From contig NZ_PXXX01000023.1 in the NCBI RefSeq assembly GCF_003367505.1, forward strand, positions 1 to 41,430: a stretch of DNA of 41,430 bases, in the 5' to 3' direction. Below are positions 24,398 through 34,244 of the stretch, piece after piece (positions within the stretch are counted from its first letter, which is position 1; every line of letters begins with the position of its first letter). Under the pieces are notes generated by a model. It saw only the letters and a program-made list of their open reading frames with translations, did no database searches and was not told where the DNA came from. The position numbers were made by a program, and so were the translations under genes. The DNA is from Lysinibacillus capsici. GTDB taxonomy: Bacteria; Bacillota; Bacilli; Bacillales_A; Planococcaceae.

Positions 24398-25315
24398 TTA
24401 TTTCAGGAATTGCGCAATTTTTGTCACGGTTTCAATCGTTGCTTCTTCAAAATAATTCATTTTACTGAAATAACTATGGATTAAACCTGGCATTGTAATA
24501 TGTTTCACTACCACACCAGCAGCCTTTAACTTTTGTGCATAGCTTAGACCCTCATCAAAGAGAACATCTGCCTCTGCAGCTATAATGAATGTTTTCGGCA
24601 TGTTACGGACTTCCTCTAGCTGAAGTGGGGACACAAGTGGATTTGTGAAGTTTGCTTCCTCTGTATAGTGATGAGAGAACCACTGCATGGCTTGTGTATC
24701 TAAGCCGTAATCTTCACCATATGCCAAATAAGATACTGTTGAAAAATCGACATTTGTGACAGGATAGATGAGTGTTTGAGCGTGTAACGATGGTCCCTCG
24801 AGTGCAGTAGCTAAGTATGCAACTACAGTAGCCAAATTTCCGCCAGCACTGTCCCCAGCAACTGATAATCGACTTGCATCGCCACCTAAGGCTTCCATAT
24901 GATCGTGCACCCATACTAAGCTATCGTAGGCATCATGTAAGGGTGTTGGGAAAGGATATTCAGGTGCTAAGCGGTAATCCACTGATACCACAATCGCCTG
25001 TGCCTGGTCTGCTAATAACTGGCAGCCTGCATCGACAGATTCTAGATTGCCATAGACCCAGCCTCCACCATGATAATAAACAATAACAGGTAATGTTTTA
25101 CCGAGAACGGGCGTATAAAGCCGAACTGTAATTTGTTCGCCATCTCGCACTGTAATTTTGTGATCCTCAATGGATGCTAGCTTCGGTTTGTGTGCAGATT
25201 GCCATTGTGTAACCGTCCGCATGGCTCTCGCTTCCTGCGGTGAAACTTTGTAATAAGGTGTACCAGTACGCTGAGCTTCTAGATATTGAACAGCTTCTTT
25301 TCTTAAAGTTATCAT
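24398..25315 (-). CDS. Alpha/beta hydrolase, hormone-sensitive-lipase family esterase
   Basis: A 305-aa protein of the HSL esterase family. The oxyanion motif HGGGW is followed by VVSVDYRLAPEYPFP, the nucleophile elbow GDSAGGN, Asp in EADVLFDEG and His in LIHSYF, completing the triad. Members hydrolyse short-chain acyl esters in the cytosol. The natural substrate is unknown. ATGs occur at 25324, 25321 and 25315; AAAGGA abuts the first, so the third, with 9 bases of spacing, is preferred. It is the first gene of a two-gene unit with the rRNA methyltransferase. Confidence 0.9.
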   Translation of the reverse strand: MITLRKEAVQYLEAQRTGTPYYKVSPQEARAMRTVTQWQSAHKPKLASIEDHKITVRDGEQITVRLYTPVLGKTLPVIVYYHGGGWVYGNLESVDAGCQLLADQAQAIVVSVDYRLAPEYPFPTPLHDAYDSLVWVHDHMEALGGDASRLSVAGDSAGGNLATVVAYLATALEGPSLHAQTLIYPVTNVDFSTVSYLAYGEDYGLDTQAMQWFSHHYTEEANFTNPLVSPLQLEEVRNMPKTFIIAAEADVLFDEGLSYAQKLKAAGVVVKHITMPGLIHSYFSKMNYFEEATIETVTKIAQFLK

Positions 25316-25439
25316 CTTCATCATTCCTTTATTGAGAGGTTTGTTATTCCTATTATAAACTATTCATATAATTTTACTAGGATTTAGGTGTAACAAATGT
25401 TTATTTATTTAAAAATAGGTGAAATAAGCGCATTATGTT

Positions 25440-25445
25440 TATAAT
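25440..25445 (+). promoter_or_regulatory. Probable -10 element for the DHFR gene
   Basis: A consensus TATAAT lies 31 bases before the start codon of the DHFR gene. The -35 position (AGGTGA around 25417) is weak. Confidence 0.45.
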
Positions 25446-25475
25446 AAAAGGGACGAAAGTATTTGGAGGGACAGT

Positions 25476-25952
25476 ATGATTTCTTTAATTGTGGCACATG
25501 ATGACAATCACGTCATCGGATATAACAATGGGATGCCTTGGCATTTACCTGGGGATCTGCAGTATTTTAAACAAAAAACAATGGGCAAGCCTATGATTAT
25601 GGGACGTAAAACATTTGAATCCATCGGTCGACCACTTCCAGGGCGACGCAACATCGTCATTACTCGTGACGAAAACTATCAGGCAGAAGGCATTGAAATT
25701 GTGACTAGCTTGGAAGGTGCTTTAGCGCTAGCTGGAGATGTACCTGAGGTGATGATTATTGGCGGCGAGCAAATTTTCCGTTTAGTGATGGAGATGGCTA
25801 ATCGCTTGTATATCACAAAAATTAATCATGCCTTTCAGGGAGACACCTATTTCCCGAGCTATGAGCAAGATTTTGTTCAAGTCTCTTCAGAAGAGCCTGA
25901 AACAGCACCAGAAGGTTATACATTCCAATATCAAATTTTTGAACGTAAATAA
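25476..25952 (+). CDS. dfrA: Dihydrofolate reductase
   Basis: A 158-aa enzyme reducing dihydrofolate to tetrahydrofolate with NADPH, needed for thymidylate and purine synthesis. The family pattern is complete: MISLIVAHDDNHVIGYNNGMPWHLPGDLQYFK (with the catalytic acid equivalent Asp27 in the LPGDL segment), MIMGRKTFESIGRPLPGRRNIVITRD, and IIGGEQIF for the cofactor site. TTTGGAGGGAC precedes the ATG. In many Bacillales thyA lies directly upstream; here the gene stands alone between a divergent esterase gene and a terminator. Confidence 0.97.
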   Translation: MISLIVAHDDNHVIGYNNGMPWHLPGDLQYFKQKTMGKPMIMGRKTFESIGRPLPGRRNIVITRDENYQAEGIEIVTSLEGALALAGDVPEVMIIGGEQIFRLVMEMANRLYITKINHAFQGDTYFPSYEQDFVQVSSEEPETAPEGYTFQYQIFERK

Positions 25953-25955
25953 ACG

Positions 25956-25997
25956 AAAAAGCAATCGCTCCCTTCACAATGAGCGATTGCTTTTATT
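25956..25997. terminator. Intrinsic terminator shared by convergent DHFR and hemolysin III genes
   Basis: AAAGCAATCGCTC pairs with GAGCGATTGCTTT around CCTTCACAAT, with T/A runs on both sides, so it works in both directions. Confidence 0.85.
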
Positions 25998-26631
25998 ATA
26001 GATAAAAATAAACACACGCATACATGGAGGCACAGCCAGCTAGCACAAAGAGATGCCAGATTGCATGGTTATAGGGCAGAGAGCGCCATGCATAAAAGAT
26101 GGCTCCAATCGTATAGAATAGCCCACCTGCTAGCAGTAAAGCAAAGCCATGTAAACCTAAATACAGATAAACGGGCTTAATGGCAAATATAATTAACCAG
26201 CCCATACCAATATAAAAAATTAATGAAAGTACTTCAAAGCGATTAATAAAGAAACATTTAAACAATACACCAAGCACAGCCAATGACCAAATAGTACATA
26301 GTAGCGTCAATCCAAGGGAACCACCAACGGCAATTAATAAAAACGGCGTATAGGTGCCGGCAATTAAAATATAAATGGACGAATGGTCCAAAATAGCGAA
26401 AAAGTGTTTATATTTTTCTGGCATACTGTGTAGTAATGTAGACATTAAAAACAGAATGATGACAGACGCACCGAAAATGCTGAAGGTTGTAATATGTAGG
26501 GCATTTCCTGTTTGTACGGCTGCTAACAGTAGAACAACCAGTGCTGGAATACTAGCAATGAAACCAATACCGTGTGTTATGGCATTCCACAGCTCTTCCC
26601 TCCATGATTTATAGTCAAATGAATCAACCAT
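25996..26631 (-). CDS. yplQ: Hemolysin III family (PAQR-like) membrane protein, YplQ-like
   Basis: A 211-aa protein with about seven membrane segments and the conserved residues of the hemolysin III/PAQR family: NAITHGIGF near the N-terminus, STLLHSMPEKYKHFFAILDHSSIYILIAGTYTPF after segment two to three, and HAIWHLFVLAG near the end. The three His clusters bind a metal in structurally known PAQR proteins and suggest ceramidase-like hydrolase activity; hemolysis itself is doubtful for chromosomal members. ATG at 26631 was chosen over GTG at 26640 because AAAGGAG ends at the latter. In B. subtilis the counterpart yplQ also lies near the ypm genes. Confidence 0.9.
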   Translation of the reverse strand: MVDSFDYKSWREELWNAITHGIGFIASIPALVVLLLAAVQTGNALHITTFSIFGASVIILFLMSTLLHSMPEKYKHFFAILDHSSIYILIAGTYTPFLLIAVGGSLGLTLLCTIWSLAVLGVLFKCFFINRFEVLSLIFYIGMGWLIIFAIKPVYLYLGLHGFALLLAGGLFYTIGAIFYAWRSLPYNHAIWHLFVLAGCASMYACVYFYL

Positions 26632-26830
26632 TTGAAACACTCCTTTCGTTCATACATTTACTATACCCCAATAATTTATAGATGAACATTTACATTTGTC
26701 ATATAGTTCATATCAAAAATGTCATAAGCCTGTCATATTCTTTGAGGGGCATTGATAGACAAGAGGTAGGTGAAAACGCTATAGTATCCAAGGTAGCGTT
26801 TACATGCTAGCTAGGACAGAGCTTTGCCTA

Positions 26831-26875
26831 ATGACAAATGTCATGTTTACATAATGATTCATTAGTCTATATAAT
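26831..26875 (+). promoter_or_regulatory. Probable sigma-A promoter of degV with an inverted repeat
   Basis: TTTACA (26846-26851) and TATAAT (26870-26875) are 18 bases apart, 31 bases before the GTG start. Directly upstream of the -35, ATGACA-AA-TGTCAT (26831-26844) is a perfect inverted repeat; AATGTCAT also occurs at 26718-26725. Confidence 0.55.
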
Positions 26876-26906
26876 AAATTTTAATGAAGTAAAAGGATGT
26901 GTCGAA

Positions 26907-27749
26907 GTGAGACGAATTCATATAGTAACGGACTCAACTTGTGATTTAACAAAAGAAGAAGTAGCACAACATGGCATACATATCGTGCCTTTAACGATTC
27001 AAATTGATGGTCAAACATATACAGATGGAGTGGACTTAGAGCCACAATCTTTTTTAGGCTTAATGAAAAATGCAAAAAATTTACCGAAAAGTTCACAACC
27101 AGCACCAGGTAAATTTAAGGAATTATATGATGAGCTCGGTAAAGATGGCGATCAAATTATCTCCATCCATATGACTGGTGGTATGAGTGGCACAGTAGAA
27201 TCAGCTCGTCAAGCAGCTCAAATGACAGATGCCGATGTGACAGTCATTGACTCACGCTTTATCGCGATTGGTTTAGCTATCCAACTACGAGAGGCCATCC
27301 GCATGCGAGATGAAGGCGCCACTGTGGAGGACATCGTAGCACGTTTAGAAAAGGTACGAGACAATACACATTTATACGTTATTGTAGACACGCTCGAAAA
27401 CTTAATCAAAGGCGGTCGAATTGGTAAAGGCACAGGCTTTATCGGTTCCCTCCTAAACATCAAAGTCATTGCCAACCTTGAAGGTGGCGTATACAATCCT
27501 GTGTCAAAGGTACGTAGTCATAAACAAGTAGTTAATTTTTTATTTAAACAATTCCAAGCAGATACAGCTGGAAAAACAGTTAAGGCAGTCGGCATTTCCC
27601 ATGCAGATGGCCTAGTAACGATGGGCAACCCATTAAAAGCGCTGATCGAAGAAACTGGCTTTAACGATGTTGAAATTGCCTTTACATCTCCAATCATCTC
27701 GACACACACAGGTCCAGGAGCAATTGGTTTTATTTATTTTGCAGAATAA
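26907..27749 (+). CDS. degV: DegV family fatty-acid-binding protein
   Basis: A 280-aa DegV protein. Seen are RRIHIVTDSTCDLTKEE at the N-terminus, the conserved SQPAPGKF loop, SIHMTGGMSGTVESARQAA, VIDSRF, LENLIKGGRIGKG and the C-terminal STHTGPGAIGF. DegV-type proteins (FakB) bind a single fatty acid in a buried pocket and present it to the kinase FakA for phosphorylation. The likely start is GTG at 26907 with AAAAGGATG ahead; longer starts lack a site. It is a single-gene unit with its own promoter and terminator, near the ypmR-ypmS block. Confidence 0.93.
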   Translation: MRRIHIVTDSTCDLTKEEVAQHGIHIVPLTIQIDGQTYTDGVDLEPQSFLGLMKNAKNLPKSSQPAPGKFKELYDELGKDGDQIISIHMTGGMSGTVESARQAAQMTDADVTVIDSRFIAIGLAIQLREAIRMRDEGATVEDIVARLEKVRDNTHLYVIVDTLENLIKGGRIGKGTGFIGSLLNIKVIANLEGGVYNPVSKVRSHKQVVNFLFKQFQADTAGKTVKAVGISHADGLVTMGNPLKALIEETGFNDVEIAFTSPIISTHTGPGAIGFIYFAE

Positions 27750-27757
27750 CTGGAAGG

Positions 27758-27790
27758 AGCTACTACATAAGTAAATGTAGTGGCTTTTTT
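27758..27790 (+). terminator. Intrinsic terminator after degV
   Basis: AGCTACTACA pairs with TGTAGTGGCT (one G-U), followed by TTTTTTATT. Confidence 0.82.
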
Positions 27791-28127
27791 ATTATGCGTG
27801 GATCACCTAGCAGGATGAGCAGTTTTTGTTTAGCTGTGATCAGTTTTCGACTAACTATGAGCGTGAGCGGCTTTAAATAGTAATCGTGTTGAACAGTAGC
27901 TTCAATCAAACAGTGATCACGTTGCCACCAAAAATAAATCAGACATCCTACTAATTATCATCCCTTCTGCATAAAGGCACACTGTATAAACACACATTTT
28001 TCCATACATACACCTGAGGAAATTTGGCAAGCACACAAAATTATGGAGAACTAAGGGGAAGTCACTTTTCATTGCGGCATGAACTATTCTATAATAGAAG
28101 TAATAGAAAGGGATGGAAGGTGGTCAA
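27791..28127. other. Intergenic region upstream of the GDSL lipase gene
   Basis: No gene was found in this stretch of about 340 bases. TATAAT at 28090-28095 is a candidate -10 for the lipase operon. The rest is a non-coding region without obvious repeats. Confidence 0.45.
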
Positions 28128-29057
28128 ATGGACATTTGGCGATTTATATTGTCATGTTTGACCGTCTTTGTACTAAGTGGTTGTGCAATATCAATCGATG
28201 AACCGAATCCGCAAGCAGAACCTGAAGGTGAGCAAGCAGGAACGGAGCAAGATATACCGCAGGATGAGCAACAAACAGAAGATGAGGAAAAAACATCTAA
28301 GAATATGTTGACGCAAATTTTTGAACATTTTTTTGAGCCATCAGCAGAGGATTTATCGCAAATTGATGAAGAACAAGCAAAGCAACTACATTACTTGGCA
28401 CTGGGAGATTCGTTGACAGATGGTGTCGGTGATGAGTATAGTCAAGACGGTTATGTTGGAAGATTAGCAGATTCATTGCTCGCATGGCCTTCGATTTCGG
28501 ATGTAGAGGTTGATAATCGGGGCAAACGTGGCAGACGCAGCGATCAGCTACTAAAATTAGTGAAAAAAGGGCATTATGATGAGGAGCTGCAAGAAGCACA
28601 GCTAATTTCCTTAACAATGGGTGGCAATGATGTCATGAAGGTCGTCAGGCAGGATTTATTTAACCTGAAACGTGATGCTTTTGATAAGGAATTACTGGCA
28701 TACAAGGAACGTTACAGCAAAATCGTAGAAGGCATTCGTGCTAAAAATCCGACAGTGCCCTTATTACTCATTGGTTTTTACAATCCGTTTTCGATTGTAA
28801 CCAATGAGGCGAATGAATTTGATACGATTATCACAGAATGGAATAATGTGATAGAGGAAGTAGCCAGCAAGGATTCCAATGCTTGTTACGTATCAGTAGA
28901 AGATTTGTTTGATTCAAATGAAGAGCTCGTCTATCATACAGACTTTTTCCACCCGAATGCAAAGGGGTATGAAAAAATGACAGAGCGTATACTAGCAGCA
29001 ATGGAGCAGTGTGGTATGGAAAAAAAGATTAACAAGGCAATAGGCTTCGAGGAGTGA
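28128..29057 (+). CDS. ypmR: GDSL/SGNH-family lipoprotein esterase, YpmR-like
   Basis: A 309-aa exported lipoprotein. The signal ends in lipobox LSGC (Cys19), followed by a Glu/Gln-rich linker to about residue 85. The SGNH hydrolase domain has block I GDSLTDGVGDEY with the catalytic Ser, a Gly in the RGKRGRRSDQL segment, block III GGNDV, and block V DFFHPNAKGYEKM with catalytic Asp and His. Its acyl-ester substrate is unknown. ATG at 28128 is used, since GGAAGGTGG lies ahead of it and overlaps the alternative ATG at 28113. It heads a four-gene run with ypmS, msrA and msrB, closely spaced as in B. subtilis. Confidence 0.9.
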   Translation: MDIWRFILSCLTVFVLSGCAISIDEPNPQAEPEGEQAGTEQDIPQDEQQTEDEEKTSKNMLTQIFEHFFEPSAEDLSQIDEEQAKQLHYLALGDSLTDGVGDEYSQDGYVGRLADSLLAWPSISDVEVDNRGKRGRRSDQLLKLVKKGHYDEELQEAQLISLTMGGNDVMKVVRQDLFNLKRDAFDKELLAYKERYSKIVEGIRAKNPTVPLLLIGFYNPFSIVTNEANEFDTIITEWNNVIEEVASKDSNACYVSVEDLFDSNEELVYHTDFFHPNAKGYEKMTERILAAMEQCGMEKKINKAIGFEE

Positions 29058-29061
29058 CAAA

Positions 29062-29643
29062 ATGAATAAATGGAAAGTCGCGTTTTTCGCCTTAGCGGGC
29101 ACAGTGCTTTTTGGAATCCTCCTCGTCGTTTTTTTAGCAACTAGACCAGTGGATGGCGTCCATGTTGCGAAGAGTTCAGCAGGTGAAAGTGAAAGCAAAG
29201 GAAATGTACTCGTGGTGCAAACCACAACAAAGGAATTAGAATCGATCTCAAAAAAATACCTAAAGGATGCAGCGAAAGGCTCACCTTTACCACTTGATTT
29301 CACAATTGGGGATGATATTCAACTACGTAGCACACTGACGGTATTCTATACGGAAATCCCCATTTCCATGAATTTTGATCCTATTGTGGATGACAAGGGG
29401 AATATTATTTTAAAACAGACAGGCATGAATGTAGGGTTATTAAACATTCCACCAGAAACGACAATGAAAATCATGCGCGATTCGGTGGAATTTCCCTCAT
29501 GGATTACCGTGAATCCGAATAAAGCAGAAATATATATTGATTTATCGCGCATTAACATTGCCTCTGGTTCACGTGTACGTGCTAAAGAGTTGGACTTACC
29601 AAAGGATAAAATCTTATTGGAAATTATTGTTCCTGGTGAATAA
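29062..29643 (+). CDS. ypmS: YpmS-like membrane-anchored protein (DUF2140)
   Basis: A 193-aa protein with one N-terminal membrane anchor (WKVAFFALAGTVLFGILLVVFLATRP) and an extracytoplasmic domain. Features of the YpmS family are VQTTTKELESISKKYL, LRSTLTVFYTEIPISMNFDPIV, GLLNIPPETTMKIM and a final LDLPKDKILLEIIVPGE. Function is unknown; constant pairing with YpmR suggests a joint role at the envelope. The ATG lies 4 bases after the ypmR stop. Confidence 0.88.
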   Translation: MNKWKVAFFALAGTVLFGILLVVFLATRPVDGVHVAKSSAGESESKGNVLVVQTTTKELESISKKYLKDAAKGSPLPLDFTIGDDIQLRSTLTVFYTEIPISMNFDPIVDDKGNIILKQTGMNVGLLNIPPETTMKIMRDSVEFPSWITVNPNKAEIYIDLSRINIASGSRVRAKELDLPKDKILLEIIVPGE

Positions 29644-29655
29644 GGAGTGAAATAA

Positions 29656-30610
<955 letters not shown>

Positions 30611-30612
30611 TA

Positions 30613-30648
30613 AAAACCTAGCAAGGTAGCTCCTTGCTAGGTTTTTTT
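30613..30648 (+). terminator. Intrinsic terminator after msrB
   Basis: AACCTAGCAAG pairs with CTTGCTAGGTT, followed by TTTTTAT. Confidence 0.85.
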
Positions 30649-30675
30649 ATGGTCAGGAGAAACAGCAGATTAGAA

Positions 30676-30968
30676 GGATAGAAATCTAAAAGTGGAGGAT
30701 AAACCTGAAAAAGTAGCGGATAGATTGCTCAAAGTGAGGGATAGCCCCGCAAATTAGGGGGATAGCTCTCAAATAATTGGATAGAAATCTAAAAGTGGAG
30801 GATAAACCTGAAAAAGTAGCGGATAGATTGCTGAAAGTGAGGGATAGCCACACAAATTAGGGGGATAGCCCTCAAATAATTGGATAGAAATCTGAAAGTG
30901 GAGGATAAACCTGAAAAAGTAGCGGATAGCATGCTCAAAGTGAGGGATAGCCCCGTAAAGTTAAGGGA
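30676..30968. repeat. 103-bp tandem array built of 21-bp GGATA modules
   Basis: Nearly identical copies start at 30676, 30779 and 30882, exactly 103 bases apart, the third incomplete and diverging near 30955. Each copy consists of four 21-base units and one 19-base unit, all beginning GGATAG or GGATAA and mostly continuing to AAAGTGAG- or AAATTAGGG-like ends. No ORF with a ribosome binding site lies within. The array sits between the msrB terminator and the convergent chemoreceptor gene. Confidence 0.88.
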
Positions 30969-31010
30969 GAACCAATAAAAAATTGGTTCTCCCTCTCTCT
31001 TTCAGTTCGC

Positions 31011-32852
31011 TTAAACTTTAAACTCGCTCACGAGGTTGCGTAGGCTATCTGCTTGTTGGGCAAGCTCAGTGGCTGCAGCGTTGATTTCCTGCATGGAGGC
31101 GGAGCCTTGTGTGGCTGCTGCCGCAGATGTCACAGTGTTGGCCGCGGATTGTTCTGCGTAGGCATTGACATGAATGAAGTCACTTGCCACCGCATTGCTA
31201 TTTTCAAGCGTTGTCGCAATTTTATCTACCATGGCCGCGATGATTGACGTTGTTTCTTCGGTATGCGATAAAATGTTGGCTAAGGATTGATTTGTTTCGT
31301 TTGTTACTTCAACGCCTCGGATGACCGTTGTCACACCCTCGTGATTTTGAGCAATGATGGATGTGACCTCATCTTGGATGGATGTGACAATCGATGTGAC
31401 CTCTTTCGCTGCACTTTGGGATTGCTCTGCCAGTTTGCGAACCTCATCGGCTACGACAGCAAAGCCTCGTCCATGCTCACCAGCCCTTGCCGCTTCAATC
31501 GCCGCATTTAAAGCGAGGAGATTCGTTTGCTCAGAAATGGCCGTGATCGTACCAATAATAGAGGTAATATCCGCAGACTTACGACCTAACGCCTCTACAG
31601 TAGATGTTGTAGAAGCCATTGTTTCTTCAATGGATTGCATGACGAGTGATGATTGCTCCACAGAGCGGCTACCTTCATCGGCTGCTTGCTGCATGGCGAT
31701 AGAGGCACGATGGACAGCACTCGCTTGCTCATTTAATTGATGCATTGAATGCTCTAAGTCGCTCATTTTTTGCTGCGCACTATTCATACTGGAAATCGTA
31801 TTGTCACTATCACTCGCAATATCTGCTGTCGCATCCGCAATATCCTGAATTGTACGCGCATTTTCATCTGCTAAGGACATTAGCTCCTGACTGCTGCTTG
31901 ATACATGATCCGCCAACTCACTTACGCGTCGAATTAAGTTAGAAATCGACTCAATTAACGTATTTGTCGAGGCTGCAATAATCGAAAATTCATCACGATT
32001 ACGCACATTTACACGTCTTGTCAAATCGCCTCCTGCTTGCGCAATATCAAGGATAGAGTCATTAATCGCCTGTGTATTACGTTTTAATGATTTAAATAGC
32101 ATAAAGCCAAAAATTACAATCGCTAAAAAGCCAACGATTGAAACGAGAAAGAATGTAGTGATAGAAATATTTACCTGCTGGTTAAGCTTGTCTAATTTTG
32201 TTTTATTGGAATCGTCCATGACAGTATTAATGGTCTCAATGTTTTGATCGATATGTGTTTTCATTGTTTCCCCAGTAGCACCCATCATCAGTTTACGAGC
32301 CTGCTCAAGACCGAGCTCATCACGCATTGTCATGACTTTATCTGAATAATCAAGGTAATTTTTATAATATTGCTCGATTGCCTGCATATGACCGAGTTCC
32401 ACTTGGCGATCTTGAAATTGATCTTTCAAAGCGGCTAGCTTTTTATTAATGGTATCTATTTTTAAATGATAAGAAGTAGAATAAATGCCGTTACCCGTAA
32501 TTAAATAAGATTGCTCTAAATTGGTCAGTCTAGCAATCTCATAGGCAAGTTGATTCACCGTTAGTTGCTCCTGCACATTTTTCTTTGTGAAATCTTCCAT
32601 TTGGTGCTGCAAGTTTTGTATATTGACATAGGACAATATACCCATAATACCGTTAATTACAATAAGAAGTGCAAACATAATAAGCACTTTACCCCGAATT
32701 AAATGGTAAAAACGTTGTCGTTTTTCTTTAATAGGAGGGGGATTTTTCCCAGTTTCCCCTTGTGTAGAAGCTTTCCTCTTCTTAAAAAAGCTAAAAGTAA
32801 AGAGAGACGGGCGTTTTTTCGCTGTACCATGGGTTTTTTTAGTCTTTTTCAT
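31011..32852 (-). CDS. Methyl-accepting chemotaxis protein
   Basis: A 613-aa chemoreceptor. A Lys-rich cytoplasmic start is followed by TM1 (about 55-80, [18 protein letters not shown]), an extracellular helical sensor of about 145 residues rich in Leu, Gln and Lys (four-helix-bundle type), TM2 (about 225-250, [25 protein letters not shown]), a HAMP domain and a long signalling coiled coil. The hairpin tip [42 protein letters not shown] binds CheA and CheW. ATG at 32852 fits AGGAAGGTG better than the two starts upstream. The ligand is unknown. The inverted repeat GGAGAACCAAT/ATTGGTTCTCC just past the stop (30967-30993) is the likely terminator. Confidence 0.93.
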   Translation of the reverse strand: MKKTKKTHGTAKKRPSLFTFSFFKKRKASTQGETGKNPPPIKEKRQRFYHLIRGKVLIMFALLIVINGIMGILSYVNIQNLQHQMEDFTKKNVQEQLTVNQLAYEIARLTNLEQSYLITGNGIYSTSYHLKIDTINKKLAALKDQFQDRQVELGHMQAIEQYYKNYLDYSDKVMTMRDELGLEQARKLMMGATGETMKTHIDQNIETINTVMDDSNKTKLDKLNQQVNISITTFFLVSIVGFLAIVIFGFMLFKSLKRNTQAINDSILDIAQAGGDLTRRVNVRNRDEFSIIAASTNTLIESISNLIRRVSELADHVSSSSQELMSLADENARTIQDIADATADIASDSDNTISSMNSAQQKMSDLEHSMHQLNEQASAVHRASIAMQQAADEGSRSVEQSSLVMQSIEETMASTTSTVEALGRKSADITSIIGTITAISEQTNLLALNAAIEAARAGEHGRGFAVVADEVRKLAEQSQSAAKEVTSIVTSIQDEVTSIIAQNHEGVTTVIRGVEVTNETNQSLANILSHTEETTSIIAAMVDKIATTLENSNAVASDFIHVNAYAEQSAANTVTSAAAATQGSASMQEINAAATELAQQADSLRNLVSEFKV

Positions 32853-33100
32853 CGCCATCACCTTCCTATTTTTTAAATAATCGATTTCAATTTTATCTTA
32901 TTTTGCTAGATTTTTCTATCTTTATTTCTAAAAATTAAAATTTTTCAGATAAAATAACTATGACAAAAGTCAGTATCGACCATGAAAATAGTTCTAAAAT
33001 CATAAGTGGGTAAAATATAGTAGTAGTGGAATTTATGACGAATGCTATTTTTTTTGATACACTAGCGAAAAGCCAATGCATAAAAAGGGGAATTTGTTCG

Positions 33101-33319
33101 ATGAAGAAAAGTTTTTATTTATATGTCCTAACCTATCGAGGTGGCGATTGGTCTGACCCTAAAGTACGCTTTGCAGAGGAAGTGTTTCATGAGCATAATT
33201 TTCCAAAGCAGAGCACAGACTTTAATGAGTTGTCCGACTATATAGAAACCTATGCAACGGAAAACCTAACAATCCAGACCTTTGATACTTTGTGGACACT
33301 TTATGAGGAACAAGCATAA
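33101..33319 (+). CDS. yozE: YozE family protein (UPF0346)
   Basis: A 72-aa protein matching YozE of Bacillus in length and pattern: [38 protein letters not shown] and [13 protein letters not shown]. It has a small helical, SAM-like fold; its function is not known. ATG at 33101 is preceded by AAAAGGGG at about 10 bases; the longer frame from 33026 has no site. Confidence 0.88.
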   Translation: MKKSFYLYVLTYRGGDWSDPKVRFAEEVFHEHNFPKQSTDFNELSDYIETYATENLTIQTFDTLWTLYEEQA

Positions 33320-33349
33320 TTGTACGAAAACTATAAATAATTTTGTAGT

Positions 33350-33394
33350 TGCTAGACGTCTAGCATTGCGTAAATGACAGAAACACAGTATTAT
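33350..33394 (+). promoter_or_regulatory. deoD promoter with an abutting 16-bp palindrome
   Basis: TGCTAGACGTCTAGCA (33350-33365) is a perfect 16-bp palindrome. The next base begins TTGCGT (33366-33371), followed by a 17-base spacer and TATTAT (33389-33394), a good sigma-A promoter 37 bases before the deoD start codon. The position against the -35 suits an activator or repressor site. Confidence 0.6.
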
Positions 33395-33430
33395 TTATAG
33401 TGATAACTGACAGAAAAGAGGGATTGCAGT

Positions 33431-34138
33431 ATGAGTATTCATATTAATGCAAAAAAAGGTGAAATCGCTGACACAATTTTACTTCCAGGAGATCCATTAC
33501 GTGCAAAATACATTGCGGAAACATTTTTAGAAGATGTAATTTGCTACAACGAAGTACGTAATATGTTCGGATACACTGGCACGTATAAAGGGAAACGTAT
33601 TTCTGTACAAGGAACTGGTATGGGTGTGCCATCTATTTCAATCTACGCAACAGAATTAATGCAAGAATATGATGTTCAAAAATTAATCCGTGTAGGTACT
33701 TGTGGTGCAATTCAAAAAGATGTAAAAGTACGTGACGTGATTTTAGCACAAGGAGCAACATCTGATACACGTATGAACCAAATTATTTGGGGTGGTGCTA
33801 TCGATTTCGCTCCAATCGCTGACTTTGATCTTTTATTAAAAGCATACAATGCAGGTAAAGATGCGGGTCTTAACTTACAAGTAGGGAATATCTTCACAGC
33901 GGATTTATTCTACTCAGATGAACACCAAAACGAAAAATTAGCTCAATACGGCGTACTAGCGGTAGAAATGGAATCAGCAGCTCTTTACACATTAGCGGCA
34001 AAATTCGGCCGTAAAGCACTTGCTGTTCTAACAGTAAGTGACCATATCATCACTGGTGAAGTAACGACAGCTGAAGAACGTCAAACAACATTCAATGACA
34101 TGATCGTGGTCGCTTTAGACGCAGCGATTCAAGACTAA
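33431..34138 (+). CDS. deoD: Purine nucleoside phosphorylase DeoD
   Basis: A 235-aa cytosolic hexameric phosphorylase that splits purine (deoxy)nucleosides into base and (deoxy)ribose-1-phosphate in nucleoside salvage. The family is plain: [27 protein letters not shown] with the phosphate-binding [45 protein letters not shown] for the ribose site and [10 protein letters not shown] with the catalytic Asp. GAGGGATTGCAGT precedes the ATG. Single-gene unit between its promoter and a terminator. Confidence 0.97.
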   Translation: MSIHINAKKGEIADTILLPGDPLRAKYIAETFLEDVICYNEVRNMFGYTGTYKGKRISVQGTGMGVPSISIYATELMQEYDVQKLIRVGTCGAIQKDVKVRDVILAQGATSDTRMNQIIWGGAIDFAPIADFDLLLKAYNAGKDAGLNLQVGNIFTADLFYSDEHQNEKLAQYGVLAVEMESAALYTLAAKFGRKALAVLTVSDHIITGEVTTAEERQTTFNDMIVVALDAAIQD

Positions 34139-34176
34139 GCTAACTGTAGCCATAATTAACTTTATAAAGAATGCAG

Positions 34177-34237
34177 GCAACCGACAAAAAACAGCCCATT
34201 TTCTAAGATGGGGTGGAAGTAGTCGGTTGCTTTTTTT
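34177..34237. terminator. Intrinsic terminator after deoD, with a nested hairpin
   Basis: GCAACCGAC pairs with GTCGGTTGC, followed by TTTTTTT; inside the loop CCCATTTT and AAGATGGGG form a second hairpin. Confidence 0.8.
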
Positions 34238-34244
34238 GGTGTAA

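Noticed and set aside
30676..30968. CRISPR array
   Set aside because: The repeats are contiguous 21- and 103-bp modules without unique spacers of constant length, and no cas genes are present.
31354..31740. Plus-strand frame of 128 codons opposite the chemoreceptor gene
   Set aside because: Antisense to the conserved signalling domain, Ser/Cys-rich composition typical of shadows, no ribosome binding site.
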